Positions 8,171-16,360 of a stretch of 64,000 bases of DNA are shown here, in pieces (the first letter of the stretch is position 1; each line of letters starts with the position of its first letter). The DNA comes from Halorubellus sp034808145. Its GTDB lineage: Archaea > Halobacteriota > Halobacteria > Halobacteriales > Natrialbaceae. The notes beneath the pieces are model-generated. The model searched no databases. It was not told the origin of the DNA and saw nothing but the letters and a program-made list of their open reading frames with translations. The position numbers were made by a program, and so were the translations under genes. The stretch lies in contig NZ_JAXHGM010000007.1 of the NCBI RefSeq assembly GCF_034808145.1, forward strand, positions 122,126 to 186,125. The letters are read 5' to 3'.

Positions 8171-8268
8171 GCGACCACGTACTCGCGGCGCCGACGTAAA
8201 CGTCGGTGCCGCCCCGGCGTTCGCCGAGTGTGCAACCTTTTTCGTGCCAGTGCGTGAACCACCGGTCG

Positions 8269-9240
8269 ATGAGCGACAACACAGTCCTCGTTACCGGTGG
8301 CACGGGATTCATCGGGTCGTACGTCGCGAAGGACCTCGTCGAGCACGGGCACGACGTGGTCGCGTACGACCTGTCGACGGACGAGCGCATCCTCGAGAAG
8401 GTCGGCGTGGCCGACGAGGTCGAGACGCGTCGCGGCGACGTCACCGACCCGACGGACGTCGTGAACGCAGTTGCGGAGACCGGGACGACGCACATCGTCC
8501 ACCTCGCGGCGCTCCTGACGAACACCGCGGAGGAGAACCCGCGCGCCGCGATGAACGTGAACGTCGAGGGCACGAGCAACATCTTCGAGGCGGCGCGCAC
8601 GCTCGACGACCAGGTCGAGCGCGTCGCGTGGGCGTCGAGCGCGGCGATCTACGCACCGCCCCGGCACTACGACGACGGCGGCGACTGGTGGGTCACGGAG
8701 GACGACCTCACGTACCCCGACACGCTCTACGGCGCGACGAAGGAGTACAACGAGCACCAGGCCCGCGTCTACCGCGAGGAGTACGGCGTGAGCGACGTCG
8801 CGCTCCGCCCGACGGTCGCGTACGGCCCGTACCGCGAGACCGGTGGCTCCGCGTTCCTCGCGAACATCATCGAGAAGCCGGCGCTCGGCGAGCCGTTCGA
8901 GGTCGACTACGGCACCGAGGAGATCGACTGGCAGCACGTCGCCGACATCGCGCAGGCGTTCCGCCTCGGCGCGTTCGCGGACGAGGACGACCTCACCCAG
9001 CGCGTGTACAACGTCCGCGGCGAGCTCGCGAGCGTCCGCGAGGCCGCCGAGACCGTCGAGGGCATCATGCCCGACGCCGACATCACCGTGAACGACGACG
9101 GGGAACTCCCGTGGACGCAGCGCCTCGACATGACCGCCGCGCAGGAGGACCTCGGGTACGACCCCGAGTACGACCTCGACACCGGGTTCCGCGACTACAT
9201 CAACGTCCTCCGCCAGGAGAACGGCCTCGACCCCGTCTGA
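8269..9240 (+). CDS. NAD-dependent epimerase/dehydratase (extended SDR)
   Basis: A 323-residue extended short-chain dehydrogenase. The NAD-binding motif VTGGTGFIGSYVAK is at residues 8-21. An Asp-rich VVAYDLSTDE follows the second strand, and the catalytic triad elements are visible as WASSAAIYAP (Ser) and YGATKEYNEH (Tyr-x3-Lys). This architecture acts on nucleotide sugars or related substrates, but the specific substrate is not apparent. I chose the ATG at 8269 because the Rossmann motif begins right after it; the in-frame Met at 8206 would add an atypical Pro/Cys-rich leader. It is convergent with the symporter gene downstream. Confidence 0.88.
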   Translation: MSDNTVLVTGGTGFIGSYVAKDLVEHGHDVVAYDLSTDERILEKVGVADEVETRRGDVTDPTDVVNAVAETGTTHIVHLAALLTNTAEENPRAAMNVNVEGTSNIFEAARTLDDQVERVAWASSAAIYAPPRHYDDGGDWWVTEDDLTYPDTLYGATKEYNEHQARVYREEYGVSDVALRPTVAYGPYRETGGSAFLANIIEKPALGEPFEVDYGTEEIDWQHVADIAQAFRLGAFADEDDLTQRVYNVRGELASVREAAETVEGIMPDADITVNDDGELPWTQRLDMTAAQEDLGYDPEYDLDTGFRDYINVLRQENGLDPV

Positions 9241-9258
9241 CCTCGTCGGACCGCCACG

Positions 9259-10797
9259 TCAGACGTCGACCGTCGTCGGCTCCGTTTCGGCCGCGTGTTC
9301 GAGCGCGGACGCGAGGACGACGGTCGCCGTACTCGTCGCCACACCGACGACGACCGGTGGGACCGTCGCGAGCACGGGGCCGAGGACGGCGGTGGCGTCG
9401 GCGAGGACGTGCCAGGTGACGACCGCGCCCAGTCCGGTCAGGACGCCCGCGAGCGCGCCCACGGTCGTCGTCCGCTCCCAGTGGAGTCCGAGGAGAATCG
9501 GCGCGAACAGTGCGCCGGCGAGCAGGGCAGCGTACAGTGCGACGATGAGCTGGACGAGCCCGCCGAGGAGCGACGGCCGGACGACGAACGCGAGCGGGAC
9601 GACCGCGGCGAGGGCCGTCGCAGCACGTGTGGCGACCAGCACGTCGTCGACCGACTCCAGTCGGTCGAAGCCGCCCGTCGGTCGGAACACGGCGGCGTAG
9701 AGGTCGTACGCGAGCGCCGACGAGGAGACGAGTAGCACCGAGTCGATGGTGCTCAGGACTGCGGCGAGCACGGCGAGCAACAGCAGTCCACCCGCCAACG
9801 GGCCGAACAGGGACATCGCGAGTTCGGCGACCGCGGTGTCGGGGTTCGCGAGCTCGGGGAACGCGACGCGTGCGACGAGTCCGAGGACGGCGATGCAACC
9901 GGCGACGAACGCCTGCAGGACTATCGAGCGCCTGATCGCGGACGTGACGGTGTCGGGGTCCCGCATCGCGTAGATGCGACTGACCTCGTAGGGCGCGACG
10001 GTCATCCCGAGCCCGAACGCGAGCGCGAACCCGAGGATTCGCGTCGGCGCCATCCCCCACTCCAAGAGGGTCGCGTCGACCGTGCGGACGCCGTCGAGGA
10101 GTTCGCCGACGCCACCGACGTGGTGGACGCCGACGACGACGGCGACCGCGAGCGCCACCACCATCAGCGCCATCTGGAGCGCGTCGGTGACGATGCTGGC
10201 GCGAATCCCACCCGTGGACGTGTACGCGAGCGCGACGGCGACGATGGCGAGCGCGCCGTACAGGCGCGGGATGCCGAGGACGGATTCGAGGACGACGGCG
10301 CCGGCGACGTACTGGGCGGCGGTGTAGACGAGGTAGACGACGGCGATGGCGGTGGCGACGAGCGCTCGCGACCGCGCTCCGTTCGCGCCGTCGTCGTCGA
10401 ACCGGTCGGCGACGAAGTCCGGAACCGTCATGCCGGCGAACGCCCGGAGCTGCGGGGCGACGAGGTACATGGAGACGAGCCACCCGAGCCAGATGCCCGG
10501 CCAGATGGCGAGGAAGCTGACGCCGACCGCGTAGTGGATGCCGACGGTGCCGACGAGCGTCCCCGCGCTCATCTGGGTGGCCGCGAGCGACGCAGCGCCG
10601 ACGGACGCGCCGACGTCGCGGTCCCCGACGAAGAACCGCTTCACGTCCCCGGAGACGGACGGGCGGTTCGACGGCCCGCCGTCCGCCGCTACGTCGGGTG
10701 ACCGGTCGCCTGCGTCCGCCGACCCGTCATCCGCGCCCGTCGACCCATTGGCCGCGCCCGTCGGCCCGTCGCCATCGGAGGGAGAATCCCTCGGCAT
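9259..10797 (-). CDS. Sodium:solute symporter family (SSSF) transporter
   Basis: A 512-residue polytopic membrane protein of the sodium/solute symporter family, with about 12-13 hydrophobic segments after an acidic soluble N-terminal leader of some 50 residues. Family features include QMSAGTLVGTVGIHYAVG in the first helices, YVAGAVVLESVLGIP, and the SSSF signature region around FALAFGLGMTVAPYEVSRIYAMRD. It probably couples sodium entry to uptake of an organic acid, amino acid or similar solute; pantothenate/proline-like members look closest. The start is uncertain: the Met at 10797 was chosen, while an in-frame Met at 10833 is also open. It is divergent from a receiver-PAS regulator 63 bases away, which may control it. 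Confidence 0.85.
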   Translation of the reverse strand: MPRDSPSDGDGPTGAANGSTGADDGSADAGDRSPDVAADGGPSNRPSVSGDVKRFFVGDRDVGASVGAASLAATQMSAGTLVGTVGIHYAVGVSFLAIWPGIWLGWLVSMYLVAPQLRAFAGMTVPDFVADRFDDDGANGARSRALVATAIAVVYLVYTAAQYVAGAVVLESVLGIPRLYGALAIVAVALAYTSTGGIRASIVTDALQMALMVVALAVAVVVGVHHVGGVGELLDGVRTVDATLLEWGMAPTRILGFALAFGLGMTVAPYEVSRIYAMRDPDTVTSAIRRSIVLQAFVAGCIAVLGLVARVAFPELANPDTAVAELAMSLFGPLAGGLLLLAVLAAVLSTIDSVLLVSSSALAYDLYAAVFRPTGGFDRLESVDDVLVATRAATALAAVVPLAFVVRPSLLGGLVQLIVALYAALLAGALFAPILLGLHWERTTTVGALAGVLTGLGAVVTWHVLADATAVLGPVLATVPPVVVGVATSTATVVLASALEHAAETEPTTVDV

Positions 10798-10860
10798 ACG
10801 AGAGAACAGTTCATAACTGAGTCCAAACGACATAAACCGTTTGGGCCCGAAAACGGGTTC

Positions 10861-12159
10861 ATGACACTCGGTCGTGAGGAGGTGACGGTCCTCCACGTCG
10901 ACGACGACGAGGCCCTCCTCTCGCTGCTGGAGGCGATGATGGAACGCGTCGACCACCAGTTCTCGGTTTCGACGCTCCAGCGACCGACCGAAGCTCTCGA
11001 GCGACTCGACGACGGGGACATCGACTGCGTCGTCTGCGACTACGACATGCCCCGGATGAACGGACTGGAGGTCTTGAAGGCGATCCGCGAGGAGTACCCG
11101 GACCTGCCGTTCATCCTCTACACCGGGAAGGGGAGCGAGGAGATCGCGAGCGACGCCATCTCCGCTGGCGTGACGGACTACCTCCAGAAGGGCTCGGGGA
11201 GCGAGCACTACGAGTTGCTCGCGAACCGCATCCGGAAGTACGTCGAACGGTATCGCGCGAACCGCGAGTACGAGCTCACCGAGGAACGGTATCGTCGACT
11301 CGTCGAGCAGTCGATGGTCGGCATCGGGCTCTCGCAGGACGGCGTGTTCGAGTACGTGAACCCGAAGTTCGCGGACATCTTCGGGTACGAAACGGCGGAA
11401 CTCACGGGAGCATCCATCGAAACCGTCGTCGCGCCGTCGGACGAGGACCGCGTGCGCCGTGCCCTGGCGTCCCGCGAAGCCGGCGACGTCGAAAGCGTCC
11501 ACTACGTCATCACGGGCCAGCACAAGGACGGCGAGCGCTTCGACGTCGAGGTGAACGGGAGTCGCGTGACCTACGACGACGGCCCGGCGGTGCTGGGGCT
11601 CGTCCAACCGCTCTCGACCCGTCGTCGGGCCGAGGCGTCGGTGGACGCGGCGACGCGGACCGAGCTCCGGGTTCGACTGGAGCACGCGCTCGCGGAGCTC
11701 TCCGACGGCGGACGCGATGGCGACGCGGTTCGAGATTCCATCGTCGCGGCTCTGGAGGTGCTCGGGAAGCCCGACGACGGCGGCGAGGCGGCCGACCGAG
11801 CGAGCGTCGACCTCGCGAGCGCCTGCCGGAGCGCGCTGTCGGCGTCCGACTCGGACGTCGACCTCACCGTCGAGACGTCCCGTCTCGTCGTCGGGAGCCA
11901 GACCGCAGTCGAGCAGCTGTTCCGCTCGCTCTGGGACGTCTGGGGCGAGACGGGCGTGGCGCCGACCGCGACGCTCGACGTCACCGAGGACGGCTTCGAG
12001 GTCGCGTTCCGGCCGAGCTCCGCGCCGGCGGGGTTCGAGCATCCACCGAATCCGCCGGCTGTCGGTCGCGCCGCGGAACTCCTCGGGTGGGACGTCCACG
12101 TGTCGAGGACGGCCGAGGGCGGACGGACGTACGCGTTCCACGGCGTCGGCGACGGCTGA
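10861..12159 (+). CDS. Receiver-PAS protein with degenerate kinase-like C-terminus
   Basis: A 432-residue signalling protein. Residues 8-130 form a response-regulator receiver, with VDDDE acidic residues, the phosphoacceptor Asp near residue 60 (CDYDMPRMNG), Thr in YTGKG, and LQKG. A PAS domain follows (about 145-255, YRRLVEQSMVGIGLSQDG). The last 170 residues have the length and secondary-structure rhythm of a histidine-kinase core but lack an obvious H-box, N-box Asn and glycine-rich G boxes. It is therefore probably not a working kinase. Haloarchaeal receiver-PAS proteins often lack DNA-binding domains and act by protein contacts. Divergent placement next to the symporter suggests a linked sensory role, which is inference. 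Confidence 0.8.
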   Translation: MTLGREEVTVLHVDDDEALLSLLEAMMERVDHQFSVSTLQRPTEALERLDDGDIDCVVCDYDMPRMNGLEVLKAIREEYPDLPFILYTGKGSEEIASDAISAGVTDYLQKGSGSEHYELLANRIRKYVERYRANREYELTEERYRRLVEQSMVGIGLSQDGVFEYVNPKFADIFGYETAELTGASIETVVAPSDEDRVRRALASREAGDVESVHYVITGQHKDGERFDVEVNGSRVTYDDGPAVLGLVQPLSTRRRAEASVDAATRTELRVRLEHALAELSDGGRDGDAVRDSIVAALEVLGKPDDGGEAADRASVDLASACRSALSASDSDVDLTVETSRLVVGSQTAVEQLFRSLWDVWGETGVAPTATLDVTEDGFEVAFRPSSAPAGFEHPPNPPAVGRAAELLGWDVHVSRTAEGGRTYAFHGVGDG

Positions 12160-12350
12160 TTCCGACGGTGTGGTCGACCACGCGAGAATCGGGAGGGAGA
12201 GGGGTGTAACCGGCCGAACGGTCGCCCGTGGACGGACACCGGGGTAACGTCGTAGATGCCCGGCCCAGACTCACGAGTCATAGCTACGGAATGGCTGTGG
12301 CTCGGGTTCCGTCGTCGACCGGGTCACACAGACCCGATTTCACCAGCGGG

Positions 12351-12361
12351 GAAATATTTAT
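12351..12361 (+). promoter_or_regulatory. TATA box of the Tat lipoprotein gene
   Basis: A strong gaaatatttat element about 28-35 bases before the ATG at 12386. It implies a leaderless or nearly leaderless mRNA and supports the ATG over a TTG six bases upstream. Confidence 0.65.
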
Positions 12362-12385
12362 TATCTGAAAACTGGACCGTTGACC

Positions 12386-12748
12386 ATGGAGAGACGGAGG
12401 TACCTCGGTGCACTGGCGGGTGTCGTGGCGTCGACGGCGGTGGCGGGCTGTCTGCAGGGGGAAGCCGTGCTCCACGAGAATCGGATCACGGCGACGACGC
12501 CGACCAAGGAGTGGACGGTCGACCTGGAGGAAGGGAACAACATGCGACTCGAGGTGAACAAGGAGGACGACGACGGCGTCGCGACCGTCACCGGATACGT
12601 TCATCGGTCCGACACGGGCGAGGAGGTCGTGGCGACGTCCGCGAGCAGCGGACACGAGCGGTTCGACGTCCCGGCGACGGGGACGTACGTCGTCTCCATT
12701 GAGGTGAACGGTGGAACCGGCGAGATAATCCTCCGGGACATGAACTGA
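12386..12748 (+). CDS. Small Tat-secreted lipoprotein, unknown function
   Basis: A 120-residue precursor. The first 21 residues are a twin-arginine lipoprotein signal: ERRRYLGALAGVVAS, then a lipobox ending TAVAGC, with the Cys as the lipid-attachment site. The mature part is about 100 residues, beta-rich, with an EWTVDLEEGNNM region and an evenly spaced VTGYVHR...GHERFDVPATGTYVVSIEV pattern, as in small beta-sandwich domains. It should be anchored on the outer face of the membrane. The family is unknown to me. The ATG follows a strong TATA box. Confidence 0.75.
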   Translation: MERRRYLGALAGVVASTAVAGCLQGEAVLHENRITATTPTKEWTVDLEEGNNMRLEVNKEDDDGVATVTGYVHRSDTGEEVVATSASSGHERFDVPATGTYVVSIEVNGGTGEIILRDMN

Positions 12749-12945
12749 ACGACGTCGACGCGCTCGGCGGTGGCGCCCTCGCCGCCGGCGTCCTCGTGCT
12801 CGCCGCGGTGCGGGCGCAAAAACGCTGACCTCGGGGCTGGTCCGGCGGTGCGCGAGTGCTCGCTGGTCGTCGTCGGTTCGCAGAAGGCGCAGGGCGTTCG
12901 ACCGCCACCCACCGGGGTCACGGTGACTGTACGTGGCCGTCGCGG

Positions 12946-13062
12946 CTAGCGCGGGATGGCGGCGTTCTCCATGTCGCCGCCGCACTTGCTGCAGGTTCGT
13001 TCGACGTGCGGTGTCTGGCGGCCGCACGCTGTGCACTCGTACCGAGACATCACCTGCGTCAT
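12946..13062 (-). CDS. Rubrerythrin-like zinc-ribbon mini protein
   Basis: A tiny protein of 34-38 residues with two CxxC pairs, YECTACGRQ and CSKCGGDM, about 12 residues apart. This is a rubredoxin-like knuckle able to bind one zinc or iron. Such free-standing rubrerythrin-like ribbons are common in haloarchaea; their role is unknown. Two starts are possible: ATG at 13062 (MTQVMSRYEC) or 13050 (MSRYEC). A TATA-like ttatga on the minus strand near 13088-13094 favours the first as leaderless. It lies in a spacer between the lipoprotein and HD-protein genes. Confidence 0.65.
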   Translation of the reverse strand: MTQVMSRYECTACGRQTPHVERTCSKCGGDMENAAIPR

Positions 13063-13166
13063 GTGGTAACAATCGACGCGTCCCGTCATAAGGGTTGTGG
13101 GGGTATCGAGTCTCGCAACGAGACCACCGAGAACGCCCGAAGGGACCCGCCAGCCGACCGCCCGCG

Positions 13167-13784
13167 CTAGTCCTGTGTCTGGCTGTACTCGTCGACCCAC
13201 TCCTTCAGCGTGATACCCATCGCGGCGTCCGTGATGGCGTTCGAGGACGCCGAGTTCGCGGACTTCACGAGCTCGGCCTCAAGCGTCCGCGTCGGGACCT
13301 CGCCGAGGAAGTGCGGGATGGCGCGCTGCACGCTGATGGGCGCCCCGACCTCGTGCGCGAGCGCGTACCCCGAGATGGAGTGCGGGACCGCCTCGGTCGC
13401 GTAGTGCTCGCGGTCCGGGTCGACGAGCAGTTCGGCGTCGACGTGGTCGACGTACTCGTAGCACTTCCCGACGTCGTGCAGCAGGCACGCCGCGACGACG
13501 ACGTCGACGTCGACGTCCGCCCCGTGGAACTCCCGCTGGACGTGCGCCGACTCCAGCGCGACCTTCGTGACGCCGCGGACGTGCTCGACGTTCGACACCT
13601 CGTGGATGTTCCACGCGTACGGGATGTCCGCGATGTCCTGCCAGCCGCCGCGTTCCAGCCCGAGCGTCCACGCCTCGACGACCTGCTCGCGGAGCGCGTC
13701 GTCACCGATCTCCGCGAGCTCCGGGTACGCGTCCCGGACCTGCGCCTCGTAGTCCGGCGCGTCGGTGGCGTCGTCGTCGCCCAT
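13167..13784 (-). CDS. HD-domain hydrolase
   Basis: A 205-residue HD-superfamily protein. The first His sits in the helix NIHEVSNVEHVRGVTK, and the HD motif is in VVAACLLHDVGKCYEYVD. A later His cluster (AVPHSISGYALAHEVG, AIPHFLG) supplies other metal ligands. Proteins of this form are metal-dependent phosphohydrolases, often on nucleotides or related esters. It follows the duplicated EthD gene with TGATG overlap at 13784, so the two form one translational unit and probably serve one pathway, which is not identifiable from these genes. Confidence 0.82.
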   Translation of the reverse strand: MGDDDATDAPDYEAQVRDAYPELAEIGDDALREQVVEAWTLGLERGGWQDIADIPYAWNIHEVSNVEHVRGVTKVALESAHVQREFHGADVDVDVVVAACLLHDVGKCYEYVDHVDAELLVDPDREHYATEAVPHSISGYALAHEVGAPISVQRAIPHFLGEVPTRTLEAELVKSANSASSNAITDAAMGITLKEWVDEYSQTQD

Positions 13785-14515
13785 CAGTACCCCTCGGCGT
13801 CGACCTCGTCCTTCTGGACGACCTCTCGGCCGATGAACCGCGGGCGCTTCTCGACCGCGAGGAAGTTGTTCACGTCCTCGCGGGCCGCCGCGGCGACCTC
13901 GCGGGTCGGGTCGTAGTCGCGGGAGCCTTCGCTCCCGAGGGCCTCGTGGAGGTCGTCGAGCGTCTCGAAGTACAGTTCGGCAACGCCGTCGAACTCGGCG
14001 TTCTCCGGGTCCGTCGGGTACACGGTCTGGTAGCGGACGACGCCCTCGATGTCCTTCGCGAGCGGACTGTGGTTGTTCTCCCAGTAGTCGCGGAACTCGT
14101 CGTGGGTCATCCCGTCCTTGCGGACGAGGAACGCCGAGTGCTTGTAGAGGCCGTCCGTGTCGCCGTCGACCTCGTCCTTCCAGACCTTCTCCTCGCCGAT
14201 GAAGCGCGGTCGCTCGTTCACCGCGAGGAAGTTGTTCACGTCCTCGCGGGCCGCCGCGGCGACCTCGCGGGTCGGGTCGTAGTCGCGACTGCCTTCGCTC
14301 CCGAGGGCCTCGTGGAGGTCGTCGAGCGTCTCGAAGTACAGCTCAGCGAGCCCGTCGAACTCGCTGTTCTCGGGGTCGTTCGGGTACACCGTGTGGTAGC
14401 GGACGACGCCCTCGATGTCCTTCGCGAGCGGCGAATGCTGGTTCTTCCAGTAGTCGGTGAACTCCTCGTGAGTCATGTCGTCCTTCCGGACGAGACAGGC
14501 GACGTGCTTGAACAT
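13784..14515 (-). CDS. Tandem-duplicated EthD-domain protein
   Basis: A 243-residue protein made of two near-identical EthD-type units, residues 1-122 and 123-243. Each has the plan (F/Y)KH.A.LVRKD.MTH.EF.DYW..NHSPLAKDIEG, then AELYFETLDDLHEALGSEG and a C-terminal FLAV..RPRFIG. The units match closely at DNA level as well, with a 366-bp period, so the duplication is recent or kept uniform by gene conversion. Single EthD domains dimerise through the beta sheet; a covalent pair would act as an internal dimer. The gene overlaps the HD hydrolase by one base (TGATG). Its role is unknown. Confidence 0.85.
   Translation of the reverse strand: MFKHVACLVRKDDMTHEEFTDYWKNQHSPLAKDIEGVVRYHTVYPNDPENSEFDGLAELYFETLDDLHEALGSEGSRDYDPTREVAAAAREDVNNFLAVNERPRFIGEEKVWKDEVDGDTDGLYKHSAFLVRKDGMTHDEFRDYWENNHSPLAKDIEGVVRYQTVYPTDPENAEFDGVAELYFETLDDLHEALGSEGSRDYDPTREVAAAAREDVNNFLAVEKRPRFIGREVVQKDEVDAEGY
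13861..13986 (-). repeat. Internal tandem repeat, unit 2 core (EthD gene)
   Basis: The best-conserved part of a 366-bp direct repeat; it pairs with 14227-14352 with only a few mismatches. Both copies encode EALGSEGSRDYDPTREVAAA and flanking residues. Confidence 0.85.
14227..14352 (-). repeat. Internal tandem repeat, unit 1 core (EthD gene)
   Basis: Partner of 13861-13986, displaced by exactly 366 bases (122 codons), so the duplication keeps the reading frame. Confidence 0.85.
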
Positions 14516-14593
14516 ACGTTCGAGTCGACGCCCGGCGAGCCGATAAAATGGGGGGAACCGTCGCGGCGTGCTCCCGCGACGGTCCGTGGGGCG

Positions 14594-14761
14594 TTATCGC
14601 ATCTCGTCGAGCGTGTAGACGGTGTCGGACATGATCCAGGCGTCGTCCTCGTCGGCTTCCTCGATGGAGATCGCGTAGAACGAGTCACGGCCGTCGTCGA
14701 CCGTGATGTGGTAGCCCTCGCTCGTGAGGACTGGGCCGGCCACGGGAGCTGATTCAGGCAT
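14594..14761 (-). CDS. Small acidic haloarchaeal protein (DUF7331-like)
   Basis: A 55-residue acidic protein: MPESAPVAGPVLTSEGY, then HITVDDGRDSFYAISIEEA, and a terminal WIMSDTVYTLDEMR. The compact beta-strand pattern and the ending resemble a conserved small haloarchaeal family (I believe DUF7331), function unknown. A weak A/T element (GTTATCC, about 14788-14794) lies some 30 bases before the ATG, compatible with a leaderless mRNA. It sits between the EthD gene and the first CoA-ligase gene on the same strand. Confidence 0.65.
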   Translation of the reverse strand: MPESAPVAGPVLTSEGYHITVDDGRDSFYAISIEEADEDDAWIMSDTVYTLDEMR

Positions 14762-14927
14762 ATTCACACGTTCCCTCGGGGAGGGCCATGGATAACGGGC
14801 ACGGTTTCGGTCGTTCGCGGCCCGAGACCGCCCTTGAGGGCGGTACGCGGGGTCGCCGGCTGGTGGTTTCCGTGCGGATGCAGCGCTCCTCGGGACGAAC
14901 CGCCGTCCGCGTCGCTGCGGACCGCGT

Positions 14928-16223
14928 TCAGTGCCCGCCGCGGTGGTCGTGGACGCGTTTGACCTTCCCGACCTCGGTGCGGTCGATGGTGTCGGGCGGG
15001 ACGACGTCGACCTCGTCGGGCGTGAGGCCGAGGGCGTCGGCGAGCCGGTCGGTGACGTCGCTCGCGAGGTCGTTCCGGGTGGGGGCGGCGACGTCGTGGT
15101 CGGGGTCCACCTCGACGGTCACCTCGATGGTGTCGAGGCGCTGCTGTCGGTAGACGTCGATGCGGTACTGGGGGGCGAGCGCGTCGAACTCGAGGAGGAC
15201 GTGCTCTATCTCCGTCGGGTAGACGTTGACGCCGCGGACGACGAGGAGGTCGTCGCTCCGCCCGACGACCCGGATGCGCGAGTGGGTTCGGCCGCACTCG
15301 CAGCGGTCGGTGGTGCGTTCGACGACGTCCCCGGTCCGGTAGCGGAGGACGGGGACGGCTTCCTTCTGGAGCCCGGTGAGGACGAGTTCGCCGCGGTCGC
15401 CGTCGGGGACGCGCTCGCCGGTGTCGGGGTCGACGACCTCGACGAGGTAGTGGTCCTCCCAGACGTGCATGCCGTCGGTGGCTTCGGCGCATTCGGTGGC
15501 GACGCCGGGCCCGTAGAGCTCGGTGAGGCCGTAGTTCTCCGTGACGACGGCGTCGAACGCGTCCGCTATCTCCTCGCGCATCGCCGCGGTCGAGGCTTCG
15601 GCGCCGACGGGGACGTGCGTGATGGGGAGGTCGCGCGGGTCGCCGCCGCGGTCGCGGACGTGGTCGGCGAGGTAGAGCGCGTAGCTCGGCATGCAGACGA
15701 ACCCGGAGACGCCGAGGTCCCGGACGAGGTCGGCCTGGCGGCTCGTGTTCCCGCCGCCGGCGGGGACGACGCACGCGCCGAGTTCCTCGACCGCGTCGTG
15801 CCAGCCGAGACCGCCCGTGAAGAGGCCGTACCCGCACGCGTTCTGGACGACGTCGCCCGGTCGGAGGCCCGCAGCGTACAGCGAGCGGGCGCCGAGCGCA
15901 CGCCACTTCTCGAGGTCGCCCGCGGTGTACGCGACGAGCTTCGGCTTGCCCGTGGTCCCCGAGGAGGCGTGGACGCGCCGGAGGTCCTCGCGCGGAACTG
16001 CGAACAGGCCGTCGGGGTAGTTGTCGCGGAAGTCCGCTTTCGTGGTGAACGGGAGGTCGGGGAGGGTCGCGTGCGCGAGGTCACCGGGTTCGAGTCCGGC
16101 GTCGGCGAAGCGCTCGCGGTACAGCTCGACGCTCGTGGCGCGTTCGGCCGCTCGCCGGAGGTGTTCGCGCTGGCGGTCGCGGAGGCGTTCGCGCGAGACG
16201 GCCTCCACGTCGTGGTACGTCAT
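14928..16223 (-). CDS. Phenylacetate-CoA ligase family enzyme (copy 1)
   Basis: A 431-residue AMP-forming ligase of the PaaK type. The ATP-binding P-loop HASSGTTGKPK is at about residues 85-95. TENYGLTELYGPG supplies the YGxTE motif, RYRTGDVVE the hinge-side Asp, and RSDDLLVVRGVNVYP the C-terminal domain. It should activate an aromatic acid such as phenylacetate to its CoA thioester via an adenylate, but acid specificity is not readable. Its paralog is at 24343-25635. The start at 16223 was chosen because MTYHDVEAVSRE aligns with the paralog start MVYNEVETASRD. It is divergent from the DUF3179 gene. Confidence 0.9.
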   Translation of the reverse strand: MTYHDVEAVSRERLRDRQREHLRRAAERATSVELYRERFADAGLEPGDLAHATLPDLPFTTKADFRDNYPDGLFAVPREDLRRVHASSGTTGKPKLVAYTAGDLEKWRALGARSLYAAGLRPGDVVQNACGYGLFTGGLGWHDAVEELGACVVPAGGGNTSRQADLVRDLGVSGFVCMPSYALYLADHVRDRGGDPRDLPITHVPVGAEASTAAMREEIADAFDAVVTENYGLTELYGPGVATECAEATDGMHVWEDHYLVEVVDPDTGERVPDGDRGELVLTGLQKEAVPVLRYRTGDVVERTTDRCECGRTHSRIRVVGRSDDLLVVRGVNVYPTEIEHVLLEFDALAPQYRIDVYRQQRLDTIEVTVEVDPDHDVAAPTRNDLASDVTDRLADALGLTPDEVDVVPPDTIDRTEVGKVKRVHDHRGGH

Positions 16224-16360
16224 AGCTACACGCGCGTCGGCGAAGACGAAAAGCGTTGCCCGCGACCGCTGTCGGCGGCAGGAACCCACCCGTGTTGCAG
16301 TCGACGCGCACCGCGGCTTGGACGCCAACCGTTAACCTCTCGCACGGAGAACCCCGACGC

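Noticed and set aside
9259..12141. A single 960-residue minus-strand frame covering the symporter and running far upstream
   Set aside because: Only the part from 10797 down is symporter-like. The upstream half is antisense to the receiver-PAS gene and has the Arg/Asp/Val-rich look of shadow frames in G+C-rich DNA.
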